Shown: positions 25,686-33,823 of the stretch, one piece after another
Position numbering within the stretch: the stretch's first letter is position 1
Layout of the letters: every line of letters begins with the position of its first letter
Origin: Rudanella lutea DSM 19387
GTDB lineage: Bacteria > Bacteroidota > Bacteroidia > Cytophagales > Spirosomataceae
Reading direction: 5' to 3'
DNA length: 64,000 bases
Assembly (NCBI RefSeq): GCF_000383955.1
Contig: NZ_KB913013.1
Span: 5,041,694 to 5,105,693, forward strand
Program-made: the position numbers and the translations under genes
Notes under the pieces: generated by a model
What the model was told of the DNA's origin: nothing
Databases searched by the model: none
What the model saw: only the letters and a program-made list of their open reading frames with translations

Positions 25686-26579
25686 TTACAAACCGCCAAT
25701 CTGATACAACAGGCCCAGCGTGTAGCTGGTAGCCTGCCCCATGTTACGCCCGGCCACTGCGTAGCCAATACGGGCGTTGACACCAATGTGCCGGGGCTGT
25801 AGCTTACCATACCAACCGACCGTGGTGGCCTGCATGTTGTTGGTTGGGAACGGCATATCGTTCCGGCGAATATCGTCGCCACTCAGGTTAGCCATCCGCT
25901 CGGCAAACACCTCGGTTTGCCATTTCTGGCGCAGCACACCTACCCGAACGGCGGCATCGTACCCGTTAGGCACCTGTACCTCGTTGGTCTGGTGTAGCCG
26001 CTCGTTAGCGTAGTACGAATCACGGTCGACCCGGATATTGCTCCGCCAGTTGTACGAGCCGTGTGCTGTCAGGTAAAGGCCCGTGCGCGGGTGGGTATAG
26101 TTGACCAGCAGGCGGCTCGTGACGGTGCGTGCGCCCAACCCTATCGACATGGGCAGAAAATCGGGTACGTACCGGCTGGCGGGCAATGAGCCGCCTACAA
26201 CTCCGTGCAGCGATAGGCCCTTGTGTTCGGCGATTCGCACCTTTAGCCAGCCTGATAAATCCCCAAAGCCGCGTTGACCCATCAGGTTGCCGGCCGATGT
26301 TTTGGTCCAGACATAGGGGAGGCTCAGAATCAGGTTTACCCGGTTCGAAAGCCCAATGGCGGGCATCAGCATGGCGCTTTGGGTGGTGTGCGTACCGATG
26401 TTGAAGTTCTCGCGTTTGAGCGAGCCCTCCCAGTATTCGTTCCAGGTACTCTGACCGTACATACCGGCAATACAAGCCGAGTTTTTAGGCATATAAATGG
26501 CGTCGTGAGGCATTTGTGCCCAGGCAGGTAGCCCCGTTAACAAGGCTCCGGCTACGACAAGCAGACGTAAAATTTTCAT
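25686..26579 (-). CDS. Outer-membrane barrel (phenol-degradation 'MetA'/transporter type)
   Basis: 297 residues. Signal peptide MKILRLLVVAGALLTGLPAWAQ. Repeated beta-strands ending in aromatic residues (NRVNLILSLPYVWTKTS, LSLHGVVGGSLPASRYVP, SRLLVNYTHPRTGLYLTAHGSYNWRS) and the family phrase GFGDLSGWLKVRI place it with the 'putative MetA-pathway of phenol degradation' outer-membrane proteins, thought to admit hydrophobic compounds. It sits between a second barrel and the haloperoxidase on one strand, with gaps of 9 and 60 bases. Confidence 0.7.
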   Translation of the reverse strand: MKILRLLVVAGALLTGLPAWAQMPHDAIYMPKNSACIAGMYGQSTWNEYWEGSLKRENFNIGTHTTQSAMLMPAIGLSNRVNLILSLPYVWTKTSAGNLMGQRGFGDLSGWLKVRIAEHKGLSLHGVVGGSLPASRYVPDFLPMSIGLGARTVTSRLLVNYTHPRTGLYLTAHGSYNWRSNIRVDRDSYYANERLHQTNEVQVPNGYDAAVRVGVLRQKWQTEVFAERMANLSGDDIRRNDMPFPTNNMQATTVGWYGKLQPRHIGVNARIGYAVAGRNMGQATSYTLGLLYQIGGL

Positions 26580-26588
26580 GATGTTAAC

Positions 26589-27710
26589 TCAGAACCAGCG
26601 TGATACGTTGAACGAGATGAGATAGTCGGCAAAGGCCGCGTCGCCATGGCGTACACCCAGCGGGTCGAGCCGGTCAGCATAGCTCTTGATGCGGTTGCGC
26701 ACTATGGCTACGGGTACCGTGAGCCCGGCCGAGTAATGGCCCTTCATGTAGGCCAGTCCGGGCTCTACCGATACAATGTAGCCGGGCCGCCGAAAGCCGA
26801 TGCTGCTTCCGATGGCGTCGTTGGCGGGAACGCCTTCAACCCGGCCGCCCAGCATGACCGAAAGACCTGGCACAAACCGCAGCGACTGACTCAGCCCAAC
26901 CCGGGCCGCAAACTGATCGGCTACCGAAAACTCACCCGTGACCAGATCAATCGTGGTGGCTTCGGGGCTCCGCACTACGCCGTTGGTAGCGCGCGGATTG
27001 AACAGGTAAAACCCGTTGGCATAGGCCGTGAGGCCGCCCGTCAGTTGGGCATAACCCTGCAACTCGACATTGGCACCAACTCCGCCATCGCCCAACTGAA
27101 TGGACTGATCCACGGGTTTCACAATCGTGTAATCCGCACCTTCTTTGGTGCGCCGGTGAAACGAGTCTGTTACGCGGAAGTTGCCCGTTGGGAGTTTCAC
27201 ACCCAGCCCGACAGCAAGGTTAGCCTTTGGCAGAGCCGCCGGGTTGACGACCCAGTAGCTCCCCGAAATGCGCAGGTCGCCGATACCTTGCGAGCCCGTA
27301 TGGAATCGTTTCTGCTCGGGGTTGGCGGCCACGGCGTTTCCGTAGTGTTCGTATAGCGAGGAGCGGTCGTTGTATTGCACCGGCAGATTGACCGAAATAG
27401 CCCAGCGGGGGTTGGGCATGTACGTAACGCCCAGATCGAGCGCGTGCGACACGTTGATTACCTGCGTACCTTGCTCAACGCGCTGTTTTTGCTCTTCGGT
27501 GCCTACGAAATGTTTGTACGACCGGAAGAACCGGTAGCCTGCCGAGACCTGCCAGGTGCCGGCCCGTTGTTTGAAGTATTCAGACGAGCTTACGCCAGCC
27601 GGAGCCGCGCAACTCATGTGACGAACGGCCACGCAGCCCTGTGCTGCCGCCGGGGTATACGGAATCAGGCATAGAGCCAGCAGCCCTATACATGGTATAG
27701 AAAATTTCAT
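26589..27710 (-). CDS. Outer-membrane barrel paired with the haloperoxidase
   Basis: 373 residues from MKFSIPCIGLLALCLIPYTPAAAQ (ATG at 27710). The longer frame to 27797 only reads through a heptamer repeat and is rejected. A short cysteine-bearing N-terminus (GCVAVRHMSC) is followed by a beta-barrel: WQVSAGYRFFRSYKHFVG, ALDLGVTYMPNPRWAISVNLPV, GIGDLRISGSYWV, ANLAVGLGVKLPTGNF. It is distantly related to the following barrel. The two mature N-terminal Cys residues are unusual for a barrel and could form a disulfide or bind a cofactor. Confidence 0.65.
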   Translation of the reverse strand: MKFSIPCIGLLALCLIPYTPAAAQGCVAVRHMSCAAPAGVSSSEYFKQRAGTWQVSAGYRFFRSYKHFVGTEEQKQRVEQGTQVINVSHALDLGVTYMPNPRWAISVNLPVQYNDRSSLYEHYGNAVAANPEQKRFHTGSQGIGDLRISGSYWVVNPAALPKANLAVGLGVKLPTGNFRVTDSFHRRTKEGADYTIVKPVDQSIQLGDGGVGANVELQGYAQLTGGLTAYANGFYLFNPRATNGVVRSPEATTIDLVTGEFSVADQFAARVGLSQSLRFVPGLSVMLGGRVEGVPANDAIGSSIGFRRPGYIVSVEPGLAYMKGHYSAGLTVPVAIVRNRIKSYADRLDPLGVRHGDAAFADYLISFNVSRWF

Positions 27711-27725
27711 GATCTGAGGGAAATA

Positions 27726-27885
27726 GATGAATAATGAATCGTGCACAATGGATAGTGCACAAGGCCAAACAGATAATGCACAAAGCCAGATGGGCAATGA
27801 AATGTGTGTAATGAATAGTGGCGACTAACCCTTAGGGTGGCCAGCTACTTCATTAAACATTGCTCATTACGCATTGTACATTACG
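27726..27885. repeat. Long heptamer array with inverted partner
   Basis: Fourteen consecutive 7-base words run in strict register from 27726 to 27823 (for example AATGAAT, AATGGAT, AATGCAC, AATGAAA, AGTGCAC, AGTGGCG). After a 27-base gap, five CATTnnn words follow (27851-27885: CATTAAA, CATTGCT, CATTACG, CATTGTA, CATTACG), the complement of AATG words. It lies between the stop of the 27896 gene and the start of the 26589-27710 gene on the same strand. Confidence 0.85.
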
Positions 27886-27895
27886 CTATGGTCCC

Positions 27896-28435
27896 TCAGA
27901 TTTCGGGTGGGGGCGAAAACACCGGCAGAGCGCGGTGCATCAGCATAACGGGCGCCTGGGGAATCCGAATGTCCTGGCGCCAGTCGTATAAGAAGAAATG
28001 GAGAATGGTGCGGCTGTTGAGCGAATAGTCTTTCAGCAGGAGCTTGAGCCACCCACTCGACTTCCGGCTCGACTCCGACTGGGTATTGATCGTGTCTTTC
28101 AGAAACGAAAGCAGATCGCGTTGCCAGAACGAAGCCTCTTTGTTCTCAAGGCCGCTGATAAACAAGATATTGTCGCGAATTTCGACGCTCACCACATCGT
28201 AGTAATGGTCGTGGTAAGTGAAGCCCTCGCGAGTGGCTTCGTGCAGGTCGGCGGGGTCGTGCGGGCCGTCGAGCGGAATCTGAAACTCCACCAAACTATC
28301 CACCGACCGGTACACCGTCAGGCGCTGGCTCAGATCATGCTGATCCTGCCACCACGAGCCGATGGCGACAACAACGCCCCCCAGCGAGTGGTACAGCAGC
28401 AAGAGCAGCAAAGAGAAGCCGAGCAACCGTTTCAT
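27896..28435 (-). CDS. Unrecognised membrane-anchored protein
   Basis: 179 residues. The N-terminus MKRLLGFSLLLLLLYHSLGGVVVAIGSWW is a membrane anchor or uncleaved signal. The rest is soluble, with LTVYRSVDSLVEFQIPLDGP, EIRDNILFISGLENKEASFW and a C-terminal proline-rich tail (PVFSPPPEI). No family is recognised. It is the first gene of the likely unit with the two barrels and haloperoxidase, separated from them by the heptamer array. Confidence 0.6.
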   Translation of the reverse strand: MKRLLGFSLLLLLLYHSLGGVVVAIGSWWQDQHDLSQRLTVYRSVDSLVEFQIPLDGPHDPADLHEATREGFTYHDHYYDVVSVEIRDNILFISGLENKEASFWQRDLLSFLKDTINTQSESSRKSSGWLKLLLKDYSLNSRTILHFFLYDWRQDIRIPQAPVMLMHRALPVFSPPPEI

Positions 28436-28530
28436 GACTAATTTTTAAACCAAATCAACACAAAGCTACTAAAGCAAATTGGCAATACAATAGGATTTAG
28501 CCTATATTAGTTATAGTCTAAGCTATTTCG

Positions 28531-29313
28531 TTAATAAGGCGGTGTCAGCAACCAGACGCCCAGATTCTCCAAAGTGAAGTTGGTTGACCAGGTTATTTGT
28601 GCCAGATGCAGGTGGCGATGATCGCCCGCTTTGTTCCGAATCAAATCCTGATAATTGTACCCAAGCTCCAGTTTCCCGAGCTGATTACCAAAGTTATACC
28701 CAATGCCACCGGATATCCAGTTTTCGCCGTAAAACGCATTTTTTGAGCTAACAGGGCTGTTTCTGGCGCCTGACAAACACAGAAAGGCTTCGTTGGAAAC
28801 CGATACAAATGGCCCTTTTTTCTGCTCTTTCGGATTGTACAAGGGTAGCGTAAACCCAACGTGATACCGAAATAGCTGGGCGTACGACCACTGCTTCGTT
28901 TTCAGATTCAGCGGATAACGCTCCTCGTAACGGAGTCGGTGAGTCAGGCGCCCCTTGCCAAGCGGTAAACTGCTTACTGCCTGAGCCCACACGCGATTTT
29001 CGTTTACATACAACCCGAATAGGTGATGCCTGACGTGTGCATAACCGATGCCAAGTTGTGTGTTGGGCGTCAGTTTGTAATGCAAACTGGGTTGTAGGTA
29101 AAGCTGTAAGTCGCTGGTTGGGAAGTACTTTGTCTCGGTCGATTTGTGAAATGGGTCGACCGTGGACGAGATAAAGGCGTTGTAATTCAGTCGTTTAGAT
29201 ACATTGCCGGTTTGCGAGTATTGCGGAAAAAGTCCGAAATAAGTCCAGGTTTGAGCCTGTACCGATGCGTTGATGGCTAATAAAGCCGCTGCCGTGCGTA
29301 ATACGTGTTTCAT
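28531..29313 (-). CDS. DUF2490 outer-membrane protein
   Basis: 260 residues from MKHVLRTAAALLAINASVQAQTWTYFGLFPQYSQTG (the ATG at 29313 gives a proper signal peptide; 29346 does not). DUF2490 pattern: LNYNAFISSTVDPFHKS, LQPSLHYKLTPNTQLGIGYAHVRHHL, RLTHRLRYEERYPL, and SNEAFLCLSG. It is predicted to form a small barrel in the outer membrane. The role is unknown. It is transcribed after the symporter on the same strand. Confidence 0.75.
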   Translation of the reverse strand: MKHVLRTAAALLAINASVQAQTWTYFGLFPQYSQTGNVSKRLNYNAFISSTVDPFHKSTETKYFPTSDLQLYLQPSLHYKLTPNTQLGIGYAHVRHHLFGLYVNENRVWAQAVSSLPLGKGRLTHRLRYEERYPLNLKTKQWSYAQLFRYHVGFTLPLYNPKEQKKGPFVSVSNEAFLCLSGARNSPVSSKNAFYGENWISGGIGYNFGNQLGKLELGYNYQDLIRNKAGDHRHLHLAQITWSTNFTLENLGVWLLTPPY

Positions 29314-29382
29314 ACACCAGAAAGATTTTCCTGGTGTCGTCAACAATAATGCCAGAGAAATGTAGGCTTACGCTATTGCTCA

Positions 29383-30846
29383 TTACTTGCGCGACAACGC
29401 CCACAAGCCTATATACGTAAACAGGCCGTTGAGCAGCAAACGCTCAAAGCCAAACTTATAGCCTCCAAACCACTCTACCGAGTTGTTGTTGACGATAATG
29501 GTCAGGATAGGAGAGAGGATGCAGACAAACGGCACCAGATTGTCGCGCACGGGGCGCTTGGAGAACAAACCAAACGCGTACAGACCCAGCAATGGTCCAT
29601 AGGTGTAGCCAGCCAGATCGAACACGGCCGTGATCACATCCTGACTGTTGAGTTGATTGAAAATGACGATCACAATCCAGAACAGGACCGAAAACCCAAT
29701 GTGTACGTAGTGCTTAATGCGGGCGCGCTCAGTCTCGGGCCGGTTTTCAACGTTCATGAAGTCGATACAGAACGAGGTGGTCAGGGCGGTCAGGGCTGAG
29801 TCGGAGCTGGCGTAGGTGGCCGCCGTGATGCCCAACAGGAATGTAATGCCCACTACCGGCCCGAAGTGATTGAGGGCGAGCATCGGGTACAGGTCGTCGG
29901 TTTTGGCGGGTACCGAAATGCCTTTTTCAGTAGCGTAGAGGTACAACAAGGCCCCCAGGCTCAGAAACAGGAAGTTGACAATGGTGAGTGTAATGGTAAA
30001 CCAGAACATGTTTTTCTGGGCTTCGCCAATGTTTTTGCAGGTTAGGTTTTTCTGCATCAGGTCCTGATCCAGGCCAGTCATCACGATGGCAATAAACGCA
30101 CCCGAGATAAACTGCTTCACAAAGTGGCGCGGGTCGTTGATATTCTCGAAAAAGAAAATTTTGGAGTACGGGCTGCTTTGTACCGTGCTCACCATCTCGC
30201 CAAAGCTCAGATTAAGTTCGTTGGTGATCAGAATGATGGTGAGTACCACGGCCGTCACCAGAAATGTAGTCTGAAGGGTGTCGGTCACAATAATGGTCTT
30301 AACTCCGCCCTTGAACGTGTACAACCAGATGAGCAGAATCGTGATGGCTACCGACACTTCGAACGGAATGCCAAATGCGTTGAAAATTGCCAGTTGCAGC
30401 ACCTGAGCCGCCACGTAAAGCCGTACTGCCGACCCCACCGTGCGGGCCAGCAGAAAGAACCCCGCCCCCGTTTTGTACGACCAGAACCCAAACCGTTTTT
30501 CGAGGTAGCCGTAAATCGAAATGAGGTTCATGCGGTAGTACAACGGCATGAGCACGGTGCCAATCACGTAGTACCCAACAATGTAGCCCAGTACCACCTG
30601 GAAGTAATTGAAGGCCTTAACTCCTTCAAAGCCTTTCTGTAAGGCTCCTACGGCACCCGGTACTGAGATAAACGTAACCCCCGACAGCGAGGTGCCGATC
30701 ATGGCAAACGCTACCAGATACCAGGGCGATTGCCGGTTGGCCGTAAAAAAAGTATTGGTGTCGGCCCCGCGCGAGGTGTAGTACGACACCGCAATCAGCA
30801 TGGCAAAATAGGCAATCAGAATGATGAGTGCGATGGTAGCATTCAT
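29383..30846 (-). CDS. Sodium:solute symporter (SSS family)
   Basis: 487 residues with about 13 membrane helices. The start MNATIALIILIAYFAMLIAVSYYTSRGADTNTFFTANRQSPWYLVAFAMIGTSLSGVTFISVPG has the family's sodium-site region (SLSGVTF). GITAATYASSDSALTALTTSFCID in the later half corresponds to the second conserved sodium-binding helix. SSS members import sugars, amino acids, nucleosides or ions with Na+. No gene nearby fixes the substrate; sialic-acid or sugar types are common in this phylum. Confidence 0.9.
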   Translation of the reverse strand: MNATIALIILIAYFAMLIAVSYYTSRGADTNTFFTANRQSPWYLVAFAMIGTSLSGVTFISVPGAVGALQKGFEGVKAFNYFQVVLGYIVGYYVIGTVLMPLYYRMNLISIYGYLEKRFGFWSYKTGAGFFLLARTVGSAVRLYVAAQVLQLAIFNAFGIPFEVSVAITILLIWLYTFKGGVKTIIVTDTLQTTFLVTAVVLTIILITNELNLSFGEMVSTVQSSPYSKIFFFENINDPRHFVKQFISGAFIAIVMTGLDQDLMQKNLTCKNIGEAQKNMFWFTITLTIVNFLFLSLGALLYLYATEKGISVPAKTDDLYPMLALNHFGPVVGITFLLGITAATYASSDSALTALTTSFCIDFMNVENRPETERARIKHYVHIGFSVLFWIVIVIFNQLNSQDVITAVFDLAGYTYGPLLGLYAFGLFSKRPVRDNLVPFVCILSPILTIIVNNNSVEWFGGYKFGFERLLLNGLFTYIGLWALSRK

Positions 30847-30950
30847 GGAGGTAAAAGCAACTTTTTGTACCCGAAGTGGGTTAATTTAGAGAAGGTTGAC
30901 CCCTCAGAAACCGAGTATTTTCTGCCGTGGACAGCTGTTAAATTCTCGTC

Positions 30951-30978
30951 TTTGGAGAGCCAAAATTGCGTAAATTTG
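30951..30978 (+). promoter_or_regulatory. Bacteroidota-type promoter for clpS-recR
   Basis: TTTG (30951-30954) and TAAATTTG (30971-30978, TAnnTTTG type) are 16 bases apart, 41 bases before the clpS ATG. The divergent symporter promoter must lie in the same 172-base gap. Confidence 0.45.
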
Positions 30979-31018
30979 TCCAAACAAAGTCGATTTTCAA
31001 TCTACGAACTTAGTTCCT

Positions 31019-31297
31019 ATGTTGCCTTTTGAACAAAATGAGGTTGAGGTTCTCGAAGACGTTGTCGAGACGGATGTATATCATTTGGTTGTTTTCAACG
31101 ATGATGTAAACACGTTCGATTTTGTCATCGATACCCTCATCGACGTGTGCGAGCACACGCCCGAACAGGCCGAGCAGTGCACGCTCATTATTCACTACAA
31201 AGGCAAGTGTTCGGTGAAAGATGGCTCCTGGGAACAACTTGTACCCATGCGCAACGAGATTTGCCGTCGGGGCCTCAGCGCCGAAGTTCTTCAGTAA
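31019..31297 (+). CDS. clpS: Clp protease adaptor ClpS
   Basis: 92 residues. Delivers N-degron substrates to ClpAP-type unfoldases. [50 protein letters not shown] contains the LFNDDxxT-like binding motif (here VFNDDVNTF) and the Glu/Asp pocket. The N-terminal tail is acidic and flexible, as in ClpS. recR follows 11 bases after the stop. Confidence 0.92.
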   Translation: MLPFEQNEVEVLEDVVETDVYHLVVFNDDVNTFDFVIDTLIDVCEHTPEQAEQCTLIIHYKGKCSVKDGSWEQLVPMRNEICRRGLSAEVLQ

Positions 31298-31308
31298 ATC
31301 AATTATAC

Positions 31309-31920
31309 ATGGAATTTCCATCCAAACTGGTCGAAGACGCGGTAAATGAGGTGTCGAAATTGCCGGGTATTGGCAAGAAAACGGCGCTTCGACTGGTACT
31401 CCACTTACTCAAACGCGACGAAGAACAAACCGAGTCATTGGCCAATGCGCTGATGGCTGTGCGCTCCCGCACCCAATACTGCCGTAAATGCCACAACCTC
31501 TCTGATGGTGAGTTGTGCGGTATTTGTGCCAGCAACCGGCGCGATGGGTCGATCATTTGCGTGGTCGAAGATACCCGCGATGTACTGGCTATTGAGAACA
31601 CGGCTCAGTTTAAGGGGCTATACCACGTGCTTGGCGGTATTATTTCGCCGGTAGAGGGTGTAGGCCCGAGCGACCTCCAGATTGACTCGCTCCTGCAACG
31701 GTTGCAGAGCGAAGACGCGGGCGAGATACGCGAGATTATCCTGGCCCTGAGCCCTACCATGGAGGGTGATACAACGGCGTTTTATCTCCAGAAAAAACTA
31801 CGGCCGTTTAAGCTCAAAATTTCAACCATTGCCCGGGGCGTACCTATTGGTGGTGACCTGGAGTATGCCGACGAAGTAACCCTCGGCCGGAGTATTCTGA
31901 GCCGCATCGCCTACGAGTAA
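31309..31920 (+). CDS. recR: Recombination mediator RecR
   Basis: 203 residues starting [35 protein letters not shown] with the helix-hairpin-helix. Then [18 protein letters not shown], the four-cysteine zinc finger, followed by the Toprim domain ([30 protein letters not shown]) and [21 protein letters not shown]. With RecO it loads RecA at gaps. The gene ends with the stop at 31920, and the IS element begins 8 bases later, separating recR from the terminator at 32769. Confidence 0.97.
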   Translation: MEFPSKLVEDAVNEVSKLPGIGKKTALRLVLHLLKRDEEQTESLANALMAVRSRTQYCRKCHNLSDGELCGICASNRRDGSIICVVEDTRDVLAIENTAQFKGLYHVLGGIISPVEGVGPSDLQIDSLLQRLQSEDAGEIREIILALSPTMEGDTTAFYLQKKLRPFKLKISTIARGVPIGGDLEYADEVTLGRSILSRIAYE

Positions 31921-31927
31921 AGTACTA

Positions 31928-32744
31928 GAGTGTGTGGACAATTAGGATAAACTTACCCAATCCTACGATCTTTGTGGCATGAGACGCTATGAGATCACCG
32001 AGCAGGAATGGACTAAAATCACCCCTCTTCTACCAGGACAGGCAGGCTCAGCAGGCCGAAAAGCACTCGATAACCGCTTGTTTATCAACGCCGTGCTCTG
32101 GATTGCCCGCTCGGGTGCGCCTTGGCGCGACTTGCCTGAACGCTTCGGCAATTGGAACAGCAACTACCGACGATTTCGGCGCTGGGCTCAGGCTGGGGTG
32201 TGGAAACAGGTCTTTGATGCCCTGCAAGAGCCCGACCTGGATTGGGTAATGATTGACTCGACAACGGTGCGAGCTCATCAACAGGCTGCTGGGCAAAAAA
32301 AAGTAGTCTCCAGCAACAAGCATTAGGCCGCTCACGGGGCGGCTTGACCACAAAAATTCATGCTCTGGTGGATGCCTTAGGCAATCCTATCCGCATTGAG
32401 TTAAGTCCTGGCCATGCGGGTGATGCGCCTTGCGCAGCCACCTTACTGGCTGACTGTGAGGCTTTTGCTGTGATTGCCGATAAGGCTTATGATGCCGATT
32501 GGTTGCTGGAAGGGTTGGCCCACAACGGTTGTGACGCGATCATTCCCTCCAAAGTGAATCGGGTGGAGCAGCGGGTAATCGATGAGAATTTGTACGCTGA
32601 TCGCAACAAGATTGAACGCTATTTTAACCGCTTGAAACAGTATCGCCGGGTAGCAACTCGCTACGAAAAAACAGCCAGCAGCTTCTTGGCGATGGTTCAT
32701 CTGGCTTCAAGTATGATTTTGTTGCTCTGATTGTCCACACACTC
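31928..32744 (+). mobile_element. IS5-family (IS427-type) insertion sequence, intact
   Basis: 817 bases. The terminal inverted repeats match at 17 of 18 positions (GAGTGTGTGGACAATTAG on the left; complement on the right ending 32744). The flanking TA (or CTAG) is duplicated at 31926-31927 and 32745-32746, as expected for this subgroup. The transposase needs a -1 frameshift. It sits between recR and its terminator, so it entered an operon end without breaking a gene. Confidence 0.9.
31979..32730 (+). CDS. IS5-family DDE transposase (programmed -1 frameshift)
   Basis: Frame 1 starts at 31979 (MRRYEITEQEWTKITPLLPG). At the run of eight A residues (32295-32302) a -1 slip moves to the second frame, giving a ~250-residue protein; without slippage frame 1 stops at 32326. 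The fused product has the IS5 core: MIDSTTVRAHQQAAG (first Asp), LGRSRGGLTTKIHALVDALG, FAVIADKAYDADWL (second Asp), NKIERYFNRLKQYRR and ATRYEKTASSF (Glu motif). Frameshifting on A-runs is known in this family. The frame joins without loss, so the element may be active. Confidence 0.9.
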
Positions 32745-32768
32745 TAGTGTGAACAAATGAGTTTGTAG

Positions 32769-32798
32769 GCCCCGGAAAGAGTTTTCCGGGGCTTTTTT
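32769..32798 (+). terminator. Strong terminator of the clpS-recR unit
   Basis: A 10-bp GC-rich stem (GCCCCGGAAA / TTTCCGGGGC) is followed by six T residues. It lies 25 bases past the IS right end, so it was probably recR's own terminator before the insertion. Confidence 0.85.
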
Positions 32799-32908
32799 GT
32801 GCCCGTTATGCCCGCCAGTGGAAGCAGGCAAGAGGGCTGAGTGGCTGGCTATAGGCTCGTTTTTTGGGAATACAGCCGCCGGGGGTGTTTAAAGTAGGGC
32901 GTCATTAC

Positions 32909-32916
32909 TACATTTG
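32909..32916 (+). promoter_or_regulatory. -7 box for superoxide dismutase
   Basis: TACATTTG fits TAnnTTTG, 57 bases before the ATG. No clear -33 TTTG. Confidence 0.4.
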
Positions 32917-32972
32917 CCCACGACAAGGTCTTTTCAGACGACAGAATTATTCATTACCAAAACAACTGCTTC

Positions 32973-33677
32973 ATGAATCGCGCTGAATTTTTAAAGATTG
33001 CGTTTGCTGGTTCGGCTGTGCTTGCCACAACCCGTTCGTTTGGCTTCAATAACCCGGCCCAGGCCGAAGGGCCATTCAAACTGGCACCCCTGCCGTTCGA
33101 TTCGGGAGCGCTCGAACCCCATATCGATAAAGCCACCATGGAGATTCACCATGGTAAGCACCACAAAGCGTACGTGGACAACCTCAATAAGGAGATGGCG
33201 AAGCCCGAAAACGCGAAAATGGCGAAAATGAGCATCGACGATCTCGTTAAAAGCATCGATGCCAAAACACCGGCCCCCATCCGCAACAACGCTGGTGGTC
33301 ACTGGAACCACACGTTTTTCTGGAATACCATTGGGCCCAAAGGTGGTGGAGCGCCCAAAGGTGCTTTGGCCGAAGCCATCAACAAGAAGTTCGGTTCGTT
33401 TGATGCGTTCAAAGCCGAGTGGGCCAAGGCTGCGGCCGGCCGGTTTGGTTCGGGCTGGGTGTGGCTGATCAAAACGGGTAACGAAGTAGAGATTACCTCG
33501 ACCCCGAATCAGGACAACCCGCTCATGGCACTGGCCGAGAAAAAAGGAACGCCCCTCATGGGTCTCGACGTATGGGAGCACGCGTACTACCTGAAGTACC
33601 AGAACCGCCGACCCGACTATGTGACGGCTGCCTGGAACGTGTACGACTGGGACAAAATCGGTAAGAACTTTGCCTAA
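32973..33677 (+). CDS. Exported iron/manganese superoxide dismutase
   Basis: 234 residues. Converts superoxide to peroxide and oxygen. The metal ligands are in family order: His in MEIHHGKHHKAYVDNL, His in NNAGGHWNHTFFW, Asp and His in MGLDVWEHAYYLKYQNRR. The N-terminus MNRAEFLKIAFAGSAVLATTRSFG is a signal-like leader absent from cytosolic SODs. It resembles a twin-arginine leader (NRREFLK) in which the second Arg is Ala. A periplasmic location is likely. A strong hairpin follows. Confidence 0.93.
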   Translation: MNRAEFLKIAFAGSAVLATTRSFGFNNPAQAEGPFKLAPLPFDSGALEPHIDKATMEIHHGKHHKAYVDNLNKEMAKPENAKMAKMSIDDLVKSIDAKTPAPIRNNAGGHWNHTFFWNTIGPKGGGAPKGALAEAINKKFGSFDAFKAEWAKAAAGRFGSGWVWLIKTGNEVEITSTPNQDNPLMALAEKKGTPLMGLDVWEHAYYLKYQNRRPDYVTAAWNVYDWDKIGKNFA

Positions 33678-33710
33678 ACAGGTTCAACAGCGAGTTGCGT
33701 GTTGAAGGGG

Positions 33711-33749
33711 CCGCCCGATTAGCTACGTCTGGCTGAATCGGGCGGTCTT
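33711..33749 (+). terminator. Terminator of the superoxide dismutase gene
   Basis: The 10-bp stem CCGCCCGATT / AATCGGGCGG with a 15-base loop is followed by TCTTGTTTT. It lies 34 bases after the stop. Confidence 0.8.
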
Positions 33750-33823
33750 GTTTTCAGCGCGTCCGATCAGGGGTGTAACGGGCTGTTGGGCGAAGGAAGC
33801 CGGTGCGTAGCAAACCGGCACAG

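Noticed and set aside
27726-27885. CRISPR array
   Set aside because: The words are 7 bases with no spacers, and no cas genes are near.
30124-30642. Frame antisense to the sodium:solute symporter
   Set aside because: No recognised protein and it covers a multi-helix membrane gene.
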